A stretch of 20,654 bases of DNA from positions 1-20,654 of the forward strand of contig CABUBZ010000035.1 of the NCBI GenBank assembly GCA_902489945.1, written 5' to 3'. Both the position numbers and the translations under genes were made by a program. Every line of letters starts with the position of its first letter. The stretch's first letter is position 1. The notes beneath the pieces were generated by a model. It was given only the letters and a program-made list of their open reading frames with translations, ran no database searches and was not told the DNA's origin. This stretch comes from an uncultured Collinsella sp. (GTDB taxonomy: Bacteria > Actinomycetota > Coriobacteriia > Coriobacteriales > Coriobacteriaceae). Below, piece after piece: positions 7,129-16,493 of this stretch.

Positions 7129-9302
7129 CCTCCGCTGACCTCCTTAAAAATGTGTCGATATCGCATGGCGACCGCATCGCGCAGGGGGCGCGTCGCCACG
7201 GAGTCAAGGGTGCAAGCATACCGCAAGAGCTCGACCGCGTCCAAATGGGCCCACTCGATTAGTTCCTCGTCGGCATCCAGGTCGACAAAGCGCAGAGTCA
7301 CACCGCCATGCTGACGGTAGCCCAGGATTTCGCCCTCGTGACGCAGACGCAGGTCCATCTGGGCGAGCGTAAAGCCATCCGCGGTTTTTTCGAGCGATTG
7401 CAGGCGATCTTGTGCTGCCGACGCGCCGCCGTTGCCCTTAGAGTGCGTCATGACCAGGCACGTGCCCGACACACTGCCACGGCCCACGCGGCCGCGCAGC
7501 TGGTGCAGGGCAGCCAATCCAAAGCGCTCGCCGTTCTCGATGACCATGACGGTGGCGTTAGGCACGTCGACGCCCACCTCGACCACCGTAGTCGAGACGA
7601 GCACGTCAATCTCGCCACGCTTGAAGGCATCGATAACCTGGTCCTTCTCCCCCGCCGGCATGCGGCCGTGAAGGCGCTCGACGGTAAGCCCCGGCAACGC
7701 AAGACGCAGTCGGTCGAGCTCGGTTGCCGTATCGTGCAGCGGCACGGGGACGGTTACGCGGCCCTCGTCGTCGCGAGCAATACCGGGCACGTCTTCCAGC
7801 TCATCGGCCGAGTCACTCGGCTCCACGAGCGGACAAATCACGTAGGCCTGCTGACCCTTTTCATGCGCCTCGCGGATGGCGCCATAGGCGATGTCACGGC
7901 TCGACTCGGTGAGCACGCGTGTCGTCACGCCAGCACCAGGGACGGGCCGATGGCGAATGATGCTCGTGTCCAGATCGCCGTAGACCGAAAGCGCCAGCGT
8001 ACGCGGGATGGGCGTCGCCGTCATAACGAGCAGATCGGCACCCGGCCCCTTCGCGCGCAGGGCGTTGCGTTGGCCCACACCAAACCGGTGCTGTTCATCG
8101 ATGACCACGAGCGACAGATGCTTGAACGCAACGTTATCCGAAAGAACCGCGTGGGTGCCAAAGAGCACGTCAAGCTCGCCCGATTCCAGCTGTGCATGGA
8201 TGCGCTCGCGCTCTGCGGCCGGCGTGGCACCCGTCAGAAGTGCCCAGGACATGCCGGCCTGCGAGAGCAGAGGGCCGATCTTATCGGCATATTGGCGCGC
8301 CAGCACGCCCGTGGGCGCCATAACGCAGGCCTGCGTGCCGCTATCGGCAGCCACAGCCAGCGCGCAGGCGGCAACGGCGGTCTTACCGGTACCGACATCG
8401 CCCAGCAGCAGACGGTTCATCACGCTCCCGCCATCGCACATGTCATGCAGGATGTCTTGGAATGCGGCCTCCTGCTCGACGCTCAGCGAAAACGGAAGGG
8501 CCTGTTTAAGCGCGCCCAGATGCTCGCCCGCAGTGTGGGCATAGGGCACCACATCGACCAGGCCGCCGTCGTTGCGCAGACGCAGCGCCAGCTGCAGGTA
8601 GAGGCACTCCTCGTAGGCAAGACGCCGGCGTGCGATGTCGCGCTCAGCCATGCTCGAGGGAAAGTGGATCGAACGCAACGCGCGGGCATTGCTCATGAGC
8701 TTCCGCTTTGCGCGCAGCGGCGCAGGAATCGGATCGAACAGATTGCCGACGACCTCGAGCGCGCCGCTTACGATGCGGCGCATCCACGCCTGGCTCACGC
8801 CATCGCTCACGTAATGGACCGGCAGGATAGTTCCCGCGGCACGTCCCTCCTCGAGCTTTTCGAAATGCGGAGAGGCCATCTGCTTAAAACCATAGGCAAA
8901 CTCGACCTTGCCCATCACGGCCAGGCGGTCGCCCTGTTTTAGCTGCTGGGCAATCCAGGGCTGGCGGAAAAAGGCGACCTGAAGCACACCCGTCTCGTCA
9001 ACGAGTGAGACTTCGGTAACCTGCATGCGCGGACGCGGCTGCTTTTGGACGATACGGTCGACCGTGGCGACAATCGTGCAAACGGTGCCGATGGGCGCCA
9101 TCTCGATGGACCACGAGCGGGTAAAGTCGAGGTATCGATGAGGGATATGGAGAAGGAGGTCCCCCACCGTCCGAATTCCCAGACGGCGAAGGGCCTCCTC
9201 ACGTTTACCCGAAACATATTTGAGTCGCGCGATATCCTCGTCGAGCGCATTGCTCTGGGCAAAGCGCTCCGAGACGCGCGACACGGAGCACAGCTCGGAC
9301 AT
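7125..9302 (-). CDS. recG: ATP-dependent DNA helicase RecG
   Basis: Double-stranded DNA translocase that remodels stalled replication forks and branched recombination intermediates. The 725 residues fit the family (about 680-730). The N-terminal wedge (OB-fold) domain covers roughly residues 70-150 and includes HIPHRYLDF just before it. Helicase motifs are Walker A GDVGTGKT at 301-308, DEQHRFG at 402-408, and later VVEVGVDVPNA and QLRGRVGRG. The ATG at 9300-9302 lies 10 nt after the fakA-like stop; its Shine-Dalgarno is weak (TAGG about 10 nt away), so low-efficiency or coupled translation is possible. recG next to yloV is a conserved arrangement in Firmicutes. Confidence 0.97.
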   Translation of the reverse strand: MSELCSVSRVSERFAQSNALDEDIARLKYVSGKREEALRRLGIRTVGDLLLHIPHRYLDFTRSWSIEMAPIGTVCTIVATVDRIVQKQPRPRMQVTEVSLVDETGVLQVAFFRQPWIAQQLKQGDRLAVMGKVEFAYGFKQMASPHFEKLEEGRAAGTILPVHYVSDGVSQAWMRRIVSGALEVVGNLFDPIPAPLRAKRKLMSNARALRSIHFPSSMAERDIARRRLAYEECLYLQLALRLRNDGGLVDVVPYAHTAGEHLGALKQALPFSLSVEQEAAFQDILHDMCDGGSVMNRLLLGDVGTGKTAVAACALAVAADSGTQACVMAPTGVLARQYADKIGPLLSQAGMSWALLTGATPAAERERIHAQLESGELDVLFGTHAVLSDNVAFKHLSLVVIDEQHRFGVGQRNALRAKGPGADLLVMTATPIPRTLALSVYGDLDTSIIRHRPVPGAGVTTRVLTESSRDIAYGAIREAHEKGQQAYVICPLVEPSDSADELEDVPGIARDDEGRVTVPVPLHDTATELDRLRLALPGLTVERLHGRMPAGEKDQVIDAFKRGEIDVLVSTTVVEVGVDVPNATVMVIENGERFGLAALHQLRGRVGRGSVSGTCLVMTHSKGNGGASAAQDRLQSLEKTADGFTLAQMDLRLRHEGEILGYRQHGGVTLRFVDLDADEELIEWAHLDAVELLRYACTLDSVATRPLRDAVAMRYRHIFKEVSGG

Positions 9303-9312
9303 GGGCAGTTGC

Positions 9313-10974
9313 CTACTCGATCGAGAAGATCACGGGATAGAGCGGCTGCTCGCCACGATGGGCGTCGATCTCCAGATCGGGCTGAGCCTCCTCGATGGCG
9401 TCGACGATCTCCTGGAAGGCCTCATCGGACAGCTCCTCGCCGGCCAGAATCGTCAGCGCGTCGCCCTCCTCTTCCTCCTGCATGCGGTTGATGCAGTCGA
9501 GCGTGACCTGTTTCACGTCGGAGCCGACCACGTCGATGGAGCCGGCGATGATACCCATGACGTCACCGGAGTGAATCGGAGAGCCGTCAGAGGCGCTGGA
9601 ATCGCGCACGGCGCGGGTGACCTCGCCATCGCGGACCTCGCTGATGGCGTCGACCATGGCGGCGACGGCGTCCTCGAGCTCGGAATCGGGCAGGACCGCG
9701 AACAGCGCGGAGAAGGCCTGCGGAACGGTCTTGGTGGGAACGACGGCGACCTTCTTGTCGGTGCAGGCAGAGGCTGCGGCCTCGGCAGCCATGCGGATGT
9801 TGCCGTTATTGGGCAGGATGATAACCGAGGTCGCGTTGACCTGGTCAACGGCGCCCAGCAGGTCTGCAGTCGAGGGGTTCATGGTCTGGCCACCCGACAC
9901 GATCACATCGACGCCGAGGGACTTAAGGATGTCGGCCTCGCCGGAACCGGCGGCAACGGCGACAAAGCCCAGGGCCTTCGCGGGCTCGGCGGCCTTCTCC
10001 TGGTCCTCGTGAATCTTGGCGGTACGGTCGTGGGCCTCCATTTCCATGTTGTGGATAAAGACCTCATAGATCTGACCGAGCTGCAGCATGTGCTCGAGCA
10101 CCAGGTTGGGGGTGTTGGAGTGCACATGGATCTTGTAGTCGGGATAGGCGCCCACGAGCAGCTCACAGTCGCCCATGGAGCCTAGGAACTTAAGGCACTC
10201 GTCCTCGTCAAACGGGGCGTCGGCCTTAAAGAGGAACTCGTTGCAGTAGCGGAACTCCGAGCCCTCCCAGTCGTCGTTAGCCTCGATCTCAACACGGCCA
10301 AGAGCGGCATCGCGGGCAGAGCCGGCGGAGTCAAACGTAGCGGAGAAATCCTCGACCACGGTGCTACGACCAAGAGCGGCAGCCACAAAGTTCTCGAGAA
10401 AAATGGCAAAGCCAAAGGCGCCGGAGTCGACCACGCCGTTCTCCTTCAGAACGGGCAACAGATCGGGTGTGCGGGCGACGGACTGGTACGCCTCGACGAC
10501 GATGGCATCGAGCGCATCCTCAGCCGAGAACTTCTTCTTCTCGCACTCATCGGCCTTGGTCGAGACATCGCGCAGGACCGTGAGGATCGTGCCCTCGATG
10601 GGCTTGCGGACAGCCTGGAAGGCGACCTTGACGGCGCGACGGAAGGCGAAGGCAATGTTGGCGGACGTAATGGACTCATCGACAGAGACAAGGCCCTCGG
10701 CCACGCCGCGCAGAATCTGCGAGGTGATGACGCCGGAGTTACCGCGGGCACCCATCAGGGAGCCGTGGGTGATGGCGCCGGCGATGGCTTCCATGTCGGC
10801 GTCGGCAGGAAGGGCGGAGAGCTCCTTAGTCACCGAGGCGAGCGTGAGCGACATGTTGGTACCGGTGTCGCCGTCGGGTACGGGGAAGACGTTGAGCTTG
10901 TTGATCTCCTCGGCCTTGTCGGAAACGGCAGCCGCAGCGATCGGAAAACAGGTGCGAATGGTCTTTGCAATCAT
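9313..10974 (-). CDS. fakA: DAK2 domain protein, fatty acid kinase catalytic subunit FakA-like (YloV family)
   Basis: In Staphylococcus and relatives FakA phosphorylates fatty acids presented by FakB, giving acyl-phosphate that enters phospholipid synthesis through PlsX and PlsY. The 553 residues match the family. The N-terminal DhaL-like kinase domain has FPVPDGDTGTNM with magnesium-binding D34 and D36 and N40, and GARGNSGV starting at residue 75. The middle and C-terminal domains end with AHRGEQPLYPVIFSIE, the typical family terminus. An in-frame stop three codons upstream fixes the ATG; GGAG lies about 11 nt before it, rather far. It directly follows an Asp23/YloU gene, as in Bacillus. No FakB is in this window, so the fatty-acid role is inferred from the family and from plsX and acpP downstream. 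Confidence 0.9.
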   Translation of the reverse strand: MIAKTIRTCFPIAAAAVSDKAEEINKLNVFPVPDGDTGTNMSLTLASVTKELSALPADADMEAIAGAITHGSLMGARGNSGVITSQILRGVAEGLVSVDESITSANIAFAFRRAVKVAFQAVRKPIEGTILTVLRDVSTKADECEKKKFSAEDALDAIVVEAYQSVARTPDLLPVLKENGVVDSGAFGFAIFLENFVAAALGRSTVVEDFSATFDSAGSARDAALGRVEIEANDDWEGSEFRYCNEFLFKADAPFDEDECLKFLGSMGDCELLVGAYPDYKIHVHSNTPNLVLEHMLQLGQIYEVFIHNMEMEAHDRTAKIHEDQEKAAEPAKALGFVAVAAGSGEADILKSLGVDVIVSGGQTMNPSTADLLGAVDQVNATSVIILPNNGNIRMAAEAAASACTDKKVAVVPTKTVPQAFSALFAVLPDSELEDAVAAMVDAISEVRDGEVTRAVRDSSASDGSPIHSGDVMGIIAGSIDVVGSDVKQVTLDCINRMQEEEEGDALTILAGEELSDEAFQEIVDAIEEAQPDLEIDAHRGEQPLYPVIFSIE

Positions 10975-11001
10975 GGGTATTTAAATCTCCGTTTTCGGAT
11001 G

Positions 11002-11358
11002 CTAGTTCAGACGGCTCTTGAGCGCGTCGATATGGATGCCGATCTTAAGGCTGGTGGGATCGATCTGGGCGATCTCCTGCAGGGTGAAGGCAACGGAGCT
11101 CGAAAGATTGTGGCAGACGGACTTCATGTTGACGCCGTTCTCGAGCACGACGTGAAGATCGACCGTAAGGCCGTTCTCGTCGGCGGAGACAAGCACGCCC
11201 TTGCGGAGGCGCTGACCGGCAAGCAGGCGCACGCTCTCGGCGCCCTGGAGCTGCTCAGCCATACCGACAACGCCATAGCACGTCATCGCGGCATAACCGG
11301 CAATATCGGCAATAACGTCGTTCGAGACGCTCAGGCTGCCGTTAATGGTCTCAGACAC
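11002..11358 (-). CDS. Asp23/Gls24 family protein (YloU-like)
   Basis: Members of this family are small envelope-stress or membrane-associated proteins; YloU is the one usually found immediately before yloV (fakA). The 118 residues show the family pattern SLSVSNDVIADIAGYAAMTC, a central GVVGMAE, and VDLHVVLENGVNMKSVCHNL. There is no membrane segment. The GTG at 11356-11358 is chosen because AAGGAG lies 6 nt upstream; an ATG 17 codons earlier has no ribosome-binding site. The gene is the first of the downstream block and lies 27 nt before the fakA-like gene. Its biochemical role is unknown; a link to lipid or envelope state is inferred from its neighbour. Confidence 0.9.
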   Translation of the reverse strand: MSETINGSLSVSNDVIADIAGYAAMTCYGVVGMAEQLQGAESVRLLAGQRLRKGVLVSADENGLTVDLHVVLENGVNMKSVCHNLSSSVAFTLQEIAQIDPTSLKIGIHIDALKSRLN

Positions 11359-11415
11359 AAGAATCTCCTTTTCTTGGTGCTCGCGGCACCATGTCGTGGG
11401 AGCAATCATTGCAAT

Positions 11416-11421
11416 ATTCTA
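11416..11421 (-). promoter_or_regulatory. Possible -10 element for the asp23-fakA-recG block
   Basis: On the minus strand TAGAAT (five of six matches to TATAAT) lies about 58 nt before the GTG of the asp23-like gene. No clear -35 hexamer is visible at 16-18 nt. This is the only recognisable candidate between the tRNA terminator and the gene. Confidence 0.35.
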
Positions 11422-11517
11422 CAACGACCGCGGCATGTTGAGGTGGCGGGCCTCGGGATTACATCCTCGACACGAAATGTTGATATGGTAACGTTCACGA
11501 ACGGCGATCGCGGCATG

Positions 11518-11547
11518 AAAAAACCCGCCGCATAAGCGACGGGTTTT
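11518..11547 (-). terminator. Rho-independent terminator of the tRNA-Asn pair
   Basis: On the minus strand AAAACCCG pairs with CGGGTTTT, continued past one mismatch by CGC/GCG around a 4-nt loop, followed by a run of six T. It begins 7 nt after the CCA end of the downstream tRNA and separates the tRNA unit from the asp23-like gene. It also has a four-T tail on the plus strand, so it might work weakly in both directions. Confidence 0.88.
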
Positions 11548-11553
11548 ACAACC

Positions 11554-11628
11554 TGGCTCCCCGGGTAGGACTCGAACCTACAACAGCGCGGTTAACAGCC
11601 GCGTGCTCTACCATTGAGCTACCGAGGA
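11554..11628 (-). tRNA. tRNA-Asn (anticodon GTT), downstream copy
   Basis: The minus strand folds as a cloverleaf of 75 nt: a 7-bp acceptor stem (TCCTCGG with CCGGGGA, one G-U pair), discriminator G and encoded CCA; a D arm with AGCTCAATGGTAGAGC; an anticodon stem CGCGG/CCGCG with loop CTGTTAA, giving anticodon GTT; and a T arm with GGTTCGAGTCC. It is identical to the upstream copy and is followed by a terminator. Confidence 0.97.
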
Positions 11629-11661
11629 ATTTAAAGCCCAACGGAAAGGGCTGGAAAATTC

Positions 11662-11736
11662 TGGCTCCCCGGGTAGGACTCGAACCTACAACAGCGCGGT
11701 TAACAGCCGCGTGCTCTACCATTGAGCTACCGAGGA
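11662..11736 (-). tRNA. tRNA-Asn (anticodon GTT), upstream copy
   Basis: Same 75-nt cloverleaf as the other copy, with anticodon GTT and encoded CCA. It is the first gene of the tRNA unit. The 33-nt spacer to the next copy contains a short AGCCC/GGGCT hairpin that could aid processing. The promoter lies about 30 nt upstream. Confidence 0.97.
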
Positions 11737-11766
11737 ATAGGTGCGTGCTCTCAAGCAACGAAGTTT

Positions 11767-11814
11767 ATTATACGGACGAATCAGCTCAGGGCAAGAACTT
11801 TTTTAAGAAATTTT
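11767..11814 (-). promoter_or_regulatory. Promoter with UP-like element for the tRNA-Asn pair
   Basis: On the minus strand a perfect -10 TATAAT (11767-11772) is separated by 16 bp from a -35 TTGCCC (11789-11794, four of six matches). Immediately upstream lies an A/T-rich tract, AAAATTTCTTAAAAAAG, resembling the UP element bound by the RNA polymerase alpha subunit at stable-RNA promoters. It is the best promoter in the window. Confidence 0.85.
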
Positions 11815-11826
11815 CCGACCTAATCA

Positions 11827-11870
11827 TTGGGGACGTTCTTAAACGAGCAGTCATTCAAGAACGTCCCCAA
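11827..11870. repeat. REP-like inverted repeat, 14-bp arms
   Basis: Perfect 14-bp arms (TTGGGGACGTTCTT and AAGAACGTCCCCAA) enclose a 16-nt loop. No T-run follows on either strand, so it does not look like an intrinsic terminator. It lies between the tRNA promoter and the rpoD terminator. The structure resembles dispersed palindromic elements of the REP type, but only one copy is in the window. Confidence 0.8.
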
Positions 11871-11881
11871 CGACTACATGA

Positions 11882-11915
11882 AAGCGCCCTCAAGCGGATG
11901 TGCTTGAGGGCGCTT
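11882..11915 (-). terminator. Terminator hairpin after rpoD
   Basis: A perfect 13-bp GC-rich stem (AAGCGCCCTCAAG with CTTGAGGGCGCTT) and an 8-nt loop lie 9 nt after the rpoD stop. The T-run on the minus strand is short (three T, then CATGT), so termination may be incomplete, but the position and stem strength fit the end of the infB-rpoD block. Confidence 0.75.
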
Positions 11916-11924
11916 CTTGCTTGA

Positions 11925-13274
<1,350 letters not shown>

Positions 13275-13306
13275 AGATTCTCCCTTCATAGTCCACAGGA
13301 CTCAAT

Positions 13307-13315
13307 ACTTTAGCA
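13307..13315 (-). promoter_or_regulatory. Possible extended -10 promoter for rpoD
   Basis: On the minus strand TGCTAAAGT combines a TG dinucleotide with TAAAGT (four of six matches to TATAAT), 32 nt before the rpoD GTG. No convincing -35 is seen. An internal promoter ahead of rpoD is common in dnaG-rpoD operons, which supports the idea weakly. Confidence 0.35.
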
Positions 13316-13384
13316 CACACATAGGCGTCTATACCCAAAAAGAGGACTGGATATAGGCGAGAATACGCTGGTTGACCACAACAT

Positions 13385-15493
13385 CTAGGCCTGTTCGGTG
13401 CCTGCGGCCTCCAGACCGATCAAACGGAACGGGTCCGCCACGCCGCCGATAGACTTTTGCAGCTCGCGTTGACGCCGCGAATCCTGCGCGGCCTGCACGG
13501 TCAGCGCGCGACGGGCCTCATCATCGAGCGAACGGTCCTGGCGCAGCTTGGCCTGTGCGGCACGCATGCGGCGCTTGATGGTGTAGAGCTCGAGCGTATC
13601 GAGCATGAACACGATGTTCGTCTCGGTGGGGTGCTTGCTCGTCGCGGAGATGCGCCCGGCACTCACAAGCGTTGCCGCCTCGGGACAGACCGAGCGCGCC
13701 GCATCCATGCAGGCTGCAGGATCGGTTCCCGGCGGCGTTGCCAGAACGGCCCATGCGATGGACTCGTGACGTGGGTCAACCCACTCGATAGAGCAGATGC
13801 GGTCGGCATACGTGCGGAACAGGTCGGGGTAGCTCGTGAGCATCGTCAACAGCTCGCGCTCCCCTGCCAAGGACTTGCACTCAAGATCAGTAAGAACCAT
13901 CGGCGCCGCCGCAGCCGGAGCGCCCGAACCATCAGTCACAGGCACAGCACCCATACCATCAGGCACATCGATCGGCGGCAGGTCGTCGACGACCTCCACG
14001 GGCGCGGCACCGTAGGCATCGAGCGGGACGTAGTCATACGGCTCTTCTTCGACCGGCGCGGACACCGGCGGCGTCGCGCCCGATGCCCAAGCACCGCGAG
14101 ATGCCCCCTGCGAACCAGACGTCCGACCGTCCGCGCTACCAGAGCGCTCGGCTTGCGCCCGCTGGCGTTCATAGTTCTGCTCACGACGTCGTTCCGCATC
14201 TTCGCGCTTGGCGACATCGCGAAACACGCGACCCGAACTCGCGCGAACCGTCTCCAGATCCAAACCCAGCAGATCGGCAATCTGAATAAAGTATGTGTCG
14301 ATCATATAGCTATCGCGCAGCGGATAGATAAGCGTCAGCGCATCTTCCAGCGCCTTGGCGCGACCGCCCGGCGTGGTGATGTCACTCGACTCCTGCAGCG
14401 AACGGTAGACAAAGTCCATGAGCGGCTCGGCAGCGTCGATGCGCGCCTGAAGCTCCTGTCCACCATGCGCTGTGATGAACTCCATGGGGTCGTTGCCGTC
14501 GGGCAGCACCACGCAGCGCAGGTCCATCGAATCCTGCTCGATAAATTGAATCGCGCGACGGGCGGCCTTCTGGCCCGCGGCATCGCCATCGAACATATAC
14601 ACGATACGCTTGGCAAAGCGGGTGAGCGTCTTGACGTGATGCTCCGTGAGCGCGGTGCCCAGCGTGGCGACAACGTTTTTGATCCCCGCCTCCCAGCAGG
14701 CGATGCAATCGGTATAGCCCTCCACCACGATGGCCGTATCCTGCGCGACGATAAACTCCTTGGCCCAGTTAAAGCCATAGAGGTTTCGCTTTTTATGGAA
14801 CACGCTCGTCTCGGCGGTGTTGAGGTACTTGGGTTGGCCGTCACCCATGATGCGCCCGCCAAAGGCAATGTTGTGACCCTGCTCGTCAAAGATGGGAAAC
14901 ATCACGCGGTCGTAGAAGCGGTCGGCAAGCTGCCCGCGCCCGCGGCTCACGGCAACGTTGGCGTCGATCATCTCCTGCGGGGTAAAACCCGCCTGGGACA
15001 GGTGCGACACCAGCGCGTTGCGGCCCGGTGCAAAGCCCAGGCAGTAGCGGCGGCAGATGTCGCCACCCATACCACGGCTGGCAAAGTACTCGCGTGGACG
15101 GCCGTCCTTACCACGCATAAGCATGGTGTGGTAGAACTGGGCGGTCTCGGCACACAGATCGTAGATGCGGGCACGCTTGGTACCGCGCTCGCGACGATCT
15201 CCGGTGTCATGCAGCTCAATACCCGCACGATCGGCCAAATAGCGGATTGACTCGGGAAAGCTCAGGTTTTCGCGCTTCATGATATAGGTGAAGACGTCGC
15301 CGCCTTCGCCGCAGCCAAAGCAGTGCCAGACCTGCGTAGCGGGGATAATGTGGAAAGAAGGCGTCTTTTCGCCATGGAAGGGGCAGCAACCCCAAAACTC
15401 ATGGCCGCGGGGCTTGAGCTCAACCGTTTCCTGCACGATGGCAACTAAGTCGGACGCAGCGCGTACCTGGTCTTTTTCCTCATCGCTAATCAC
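13385..15493 (-). CDS. dnaG: DNA primase DnaG
   Basis: Makes the RNA primers for lagging-strand synthesis and works with the replicative helicase. The 702 residues are longer than the usual 580-640. The N-terminal CHC2 zinc finger uses C37, H40, C58 and C61 (CPFH and CFGC). The TOPRIM catalytic core shows EGYTD at residues 258-262 and FDGDAAG starting at 301. A low-complexity Gly/Ser/Ala/Pro-rich, acidic linker of about 80 residues (roughly 450-531) precedes the C-terminal helicase-binding domain and accounts for the extra length. The start is GTG at 15491-15493, overlapping the ribF stop by 8 nt, with AGGGGGTGA upstream. Coupling to ribF is likely. Confidence 0.97.
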   Translation of the reverse strand: MISDEEKDQVRAASDLVAIVQETVELKPRGHEFWGCCPFHGEKTPSFHIIPATQVWHCFGCGEGGDVFTYIMKRENLSFPESIRYLADRAGIELHDTGDRRERGTKRARIYDLCAETAQFYHTMLMRGKDGRPREYFASRGMGGDICRRYCLGFAPGRNALVSHLSQAGFTPQEMIDANVAVSRGRGQLADRFYDRVMFPIFDEQGHNIAFGGRIMGDGQPKYLNTAETSVFHKKRNLYGFNWAKEFIVAQDTAIVVEGYTDCIACWEAGIKNVVATLGTALTEHHVKTLTRFAKRIVYMFDGDAAGQKAARRAIQFIEQDSMDLRCVVLPDGNDPMEFITAHGGQELQARIDAAEPLMDFVYRSLQESSDITTPGGRAKALEDALTLIYPLRDSYMIDTYFIQIADLLGLDLETVRASSGRVFRDVAKREDAERRREQNYERQRAQAERSGSADGRTSGSQGASRGAWASGATPPVSAPVEEEPYDYVPLDAYGAAPVEVVDDLPPIDVPDGMGAVPVTDGSGAPAAAAPMVLTDLECKSLAGERELLTMLTSYPDLFRTYADRICSIEWVDPRHESIAWAVLATPPGTDPAACMDAARSVCPEAATLVSAGRISATSKHPTETNIVFMLDTLELYTIKRRMRAAQAKLRQDRSLDDEARRALTVQAAQDSRRQRELQKSIGGVADPFRLIGLEAAGTEQA

Positions 15494-16493
15494 GGATACT
15501 CACCCCCTGCTCGCCCAAGTTGTGACGAATATCCTCGATATTACCCTCGACGGTCGAGATCAACTCATCCAGCGATTCGAACACACGCGAGGGACGCAGC
15601 CAGCGCGTAAACGCCAGCGAAACGGAAGCGCCGTACAGGTCGCCCGTATAACCAATTAAGTTAGCCTCGAGATGCGATGAAGCGGCATCGTCGGCATACG
15701 TCGGCGGCAGGCCGACGTTAACGGCAGCAGGCCATACGGTGTCATCGACGAGCACCAGGCCCTCATACACGCCATCGGCAGGCACCTGAATGCCGTCGGG
15801 AACCTGCAGGTTTGCCGTGGGAAAGCCCATGCCAGAGCCCTCGTGACGGCCGCGAATAACACCGCCGCGCAGCATATACGGGCGGCCGAGCAACTCAGCA
15901 GCCAGCTCCACATGGCCCTGTCCCAGCTCATGACGGATGCGGGTGGCGCAAATGGCCTCACCACCCTCGCAAAGCAGATCGTGACCATACACGTCAACGC
16001 CGTGCTCGGAACCCCAGACGCGCATCTCGGCAACACCGGAAGCACCGCCACGACCCAGCCTAAAATCGCTGCCAACGCGAATCGAACGAATGTCGACCAC
16101 ACGTGACAACAGTGTGAGAAAACCGACATGGTCGAGTGCCGCAACCTCAGGCGTAAAGGGAACGGCCACCACTGCATCGACCCCGGTCTGAGCCAAGGCA
16201 TGTAGACGGTCGGCCGTCGTCATCAATTTTTGAGCGGGCGAAGGACTCACCACAACGTCCGGATCGGGATCGAAAGTGACCACGACCGCCTTGCAGCCAT
16301 GGGCACGGGCATCACGGACAAGCGCTTCGATGAGTTCCCGGTGTCCACGGTGAACGCCATCGAACACGCCAATGGCGATCGAGGCAGCACCCAAGTGCTC
16401 GCACTCATCAAACGCATCGGCAGTGTCGATGCGAGCCTCGTCCGACTCGCCTTCAAAAAAGATACGCGCGAGCTCGCGAGCGGACAACATCAT
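15486..16493 (-). CDS. ribF: Bifunctional riboflavin kinase / FAD synthetase
   Basis: Converts riboflavin to FMN and then FAD in the cytoplasm. The 335 residues carry an N-terminal FAD synthetase (nucleotidyltransferase) domain with GVFDGVHRGH at residues 42-51 and RVGSDFRLGRG, and a C-terminal riboflavin kinase domain with GFPTANL at 223-229. The segment usually read as ISSTxIR is ICATRIR here. About 35 residues precede the first strand, longer than usual. Two ATGs in tandem overlap the truB stop; the first, giving a 4-nt ATGA overlap, is annotated, and the second would shorten the protein by one residue. The Shine-Dalgarno is weak, so coupling to truB is likely. Confidence 0.95.
   Translation of the reverse strand: MMLSARELARIFFEGESDEARIDTADAFDECEHLGAASIAIGVFDGVHRGHRELIEALVRDARAHGCKAVVVTFDPDPDVVVSPSPAQKLMTTADRLHALAQTGVDAVVAVPFTPEVAALDHVGFLTLLSRVVDIRSIRVGSDFRLGRGGASGVAEMRVWGSEHGVDVYGHDLLCEGGEAICATRIRHELGQGHVELAAELLGRPYMLRGGVIRGRHEGSGMGFPTANLQVPDGIQVPADGVYEGLVLVDDTVWPAAVNVGLPPTYADDAASSHLEANLIGYTGDLYGASVSLAFTRWLRPSRVFESLDELISTVEGNIEDIRHNLGEQGVSIRD

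Larger units (their letters stand above)
11553..11738. repeat. Direct repeat of 78 bp carrying the two tRNA-Asn genes
   Basis: Positions 11553-11630 and 11661-11738 are identical, with a period of 108 bp. Identity extends one to two bases beyond the tRNA ends on each side and then stops. This is a tandem tRNA duplication. Confidence 0.95.

Noticed and set aside
7308..8942. Long plus-strand open frame of 544 codons
   Set aside because: Shadow of recG; the minus strand encodes intact helicase motifs, and the plus-strand product is a compositionally odd His/Arg/Ala-rich string.
11629..11661. Possible terminator between the two tRNA genes (AGCCC/GGGCT)
   Set aside because: The 5-bp stem with an 8-nt loop and an interrupted T-run is too weak; more likely a processing spacer.
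11546..11758. 70-codon minus-strand frame containing two copies of a repeated peptide
   Set aside because: It is read through the two tRNA-Asn genes; the peptide repeat is just the tRNA duplication translated.
13457..15250. Long plus-strand open frame of 597 codons
   Set aside because: Shadow of dnaG, which has complete zinc-finger and TOPRIM motifs.
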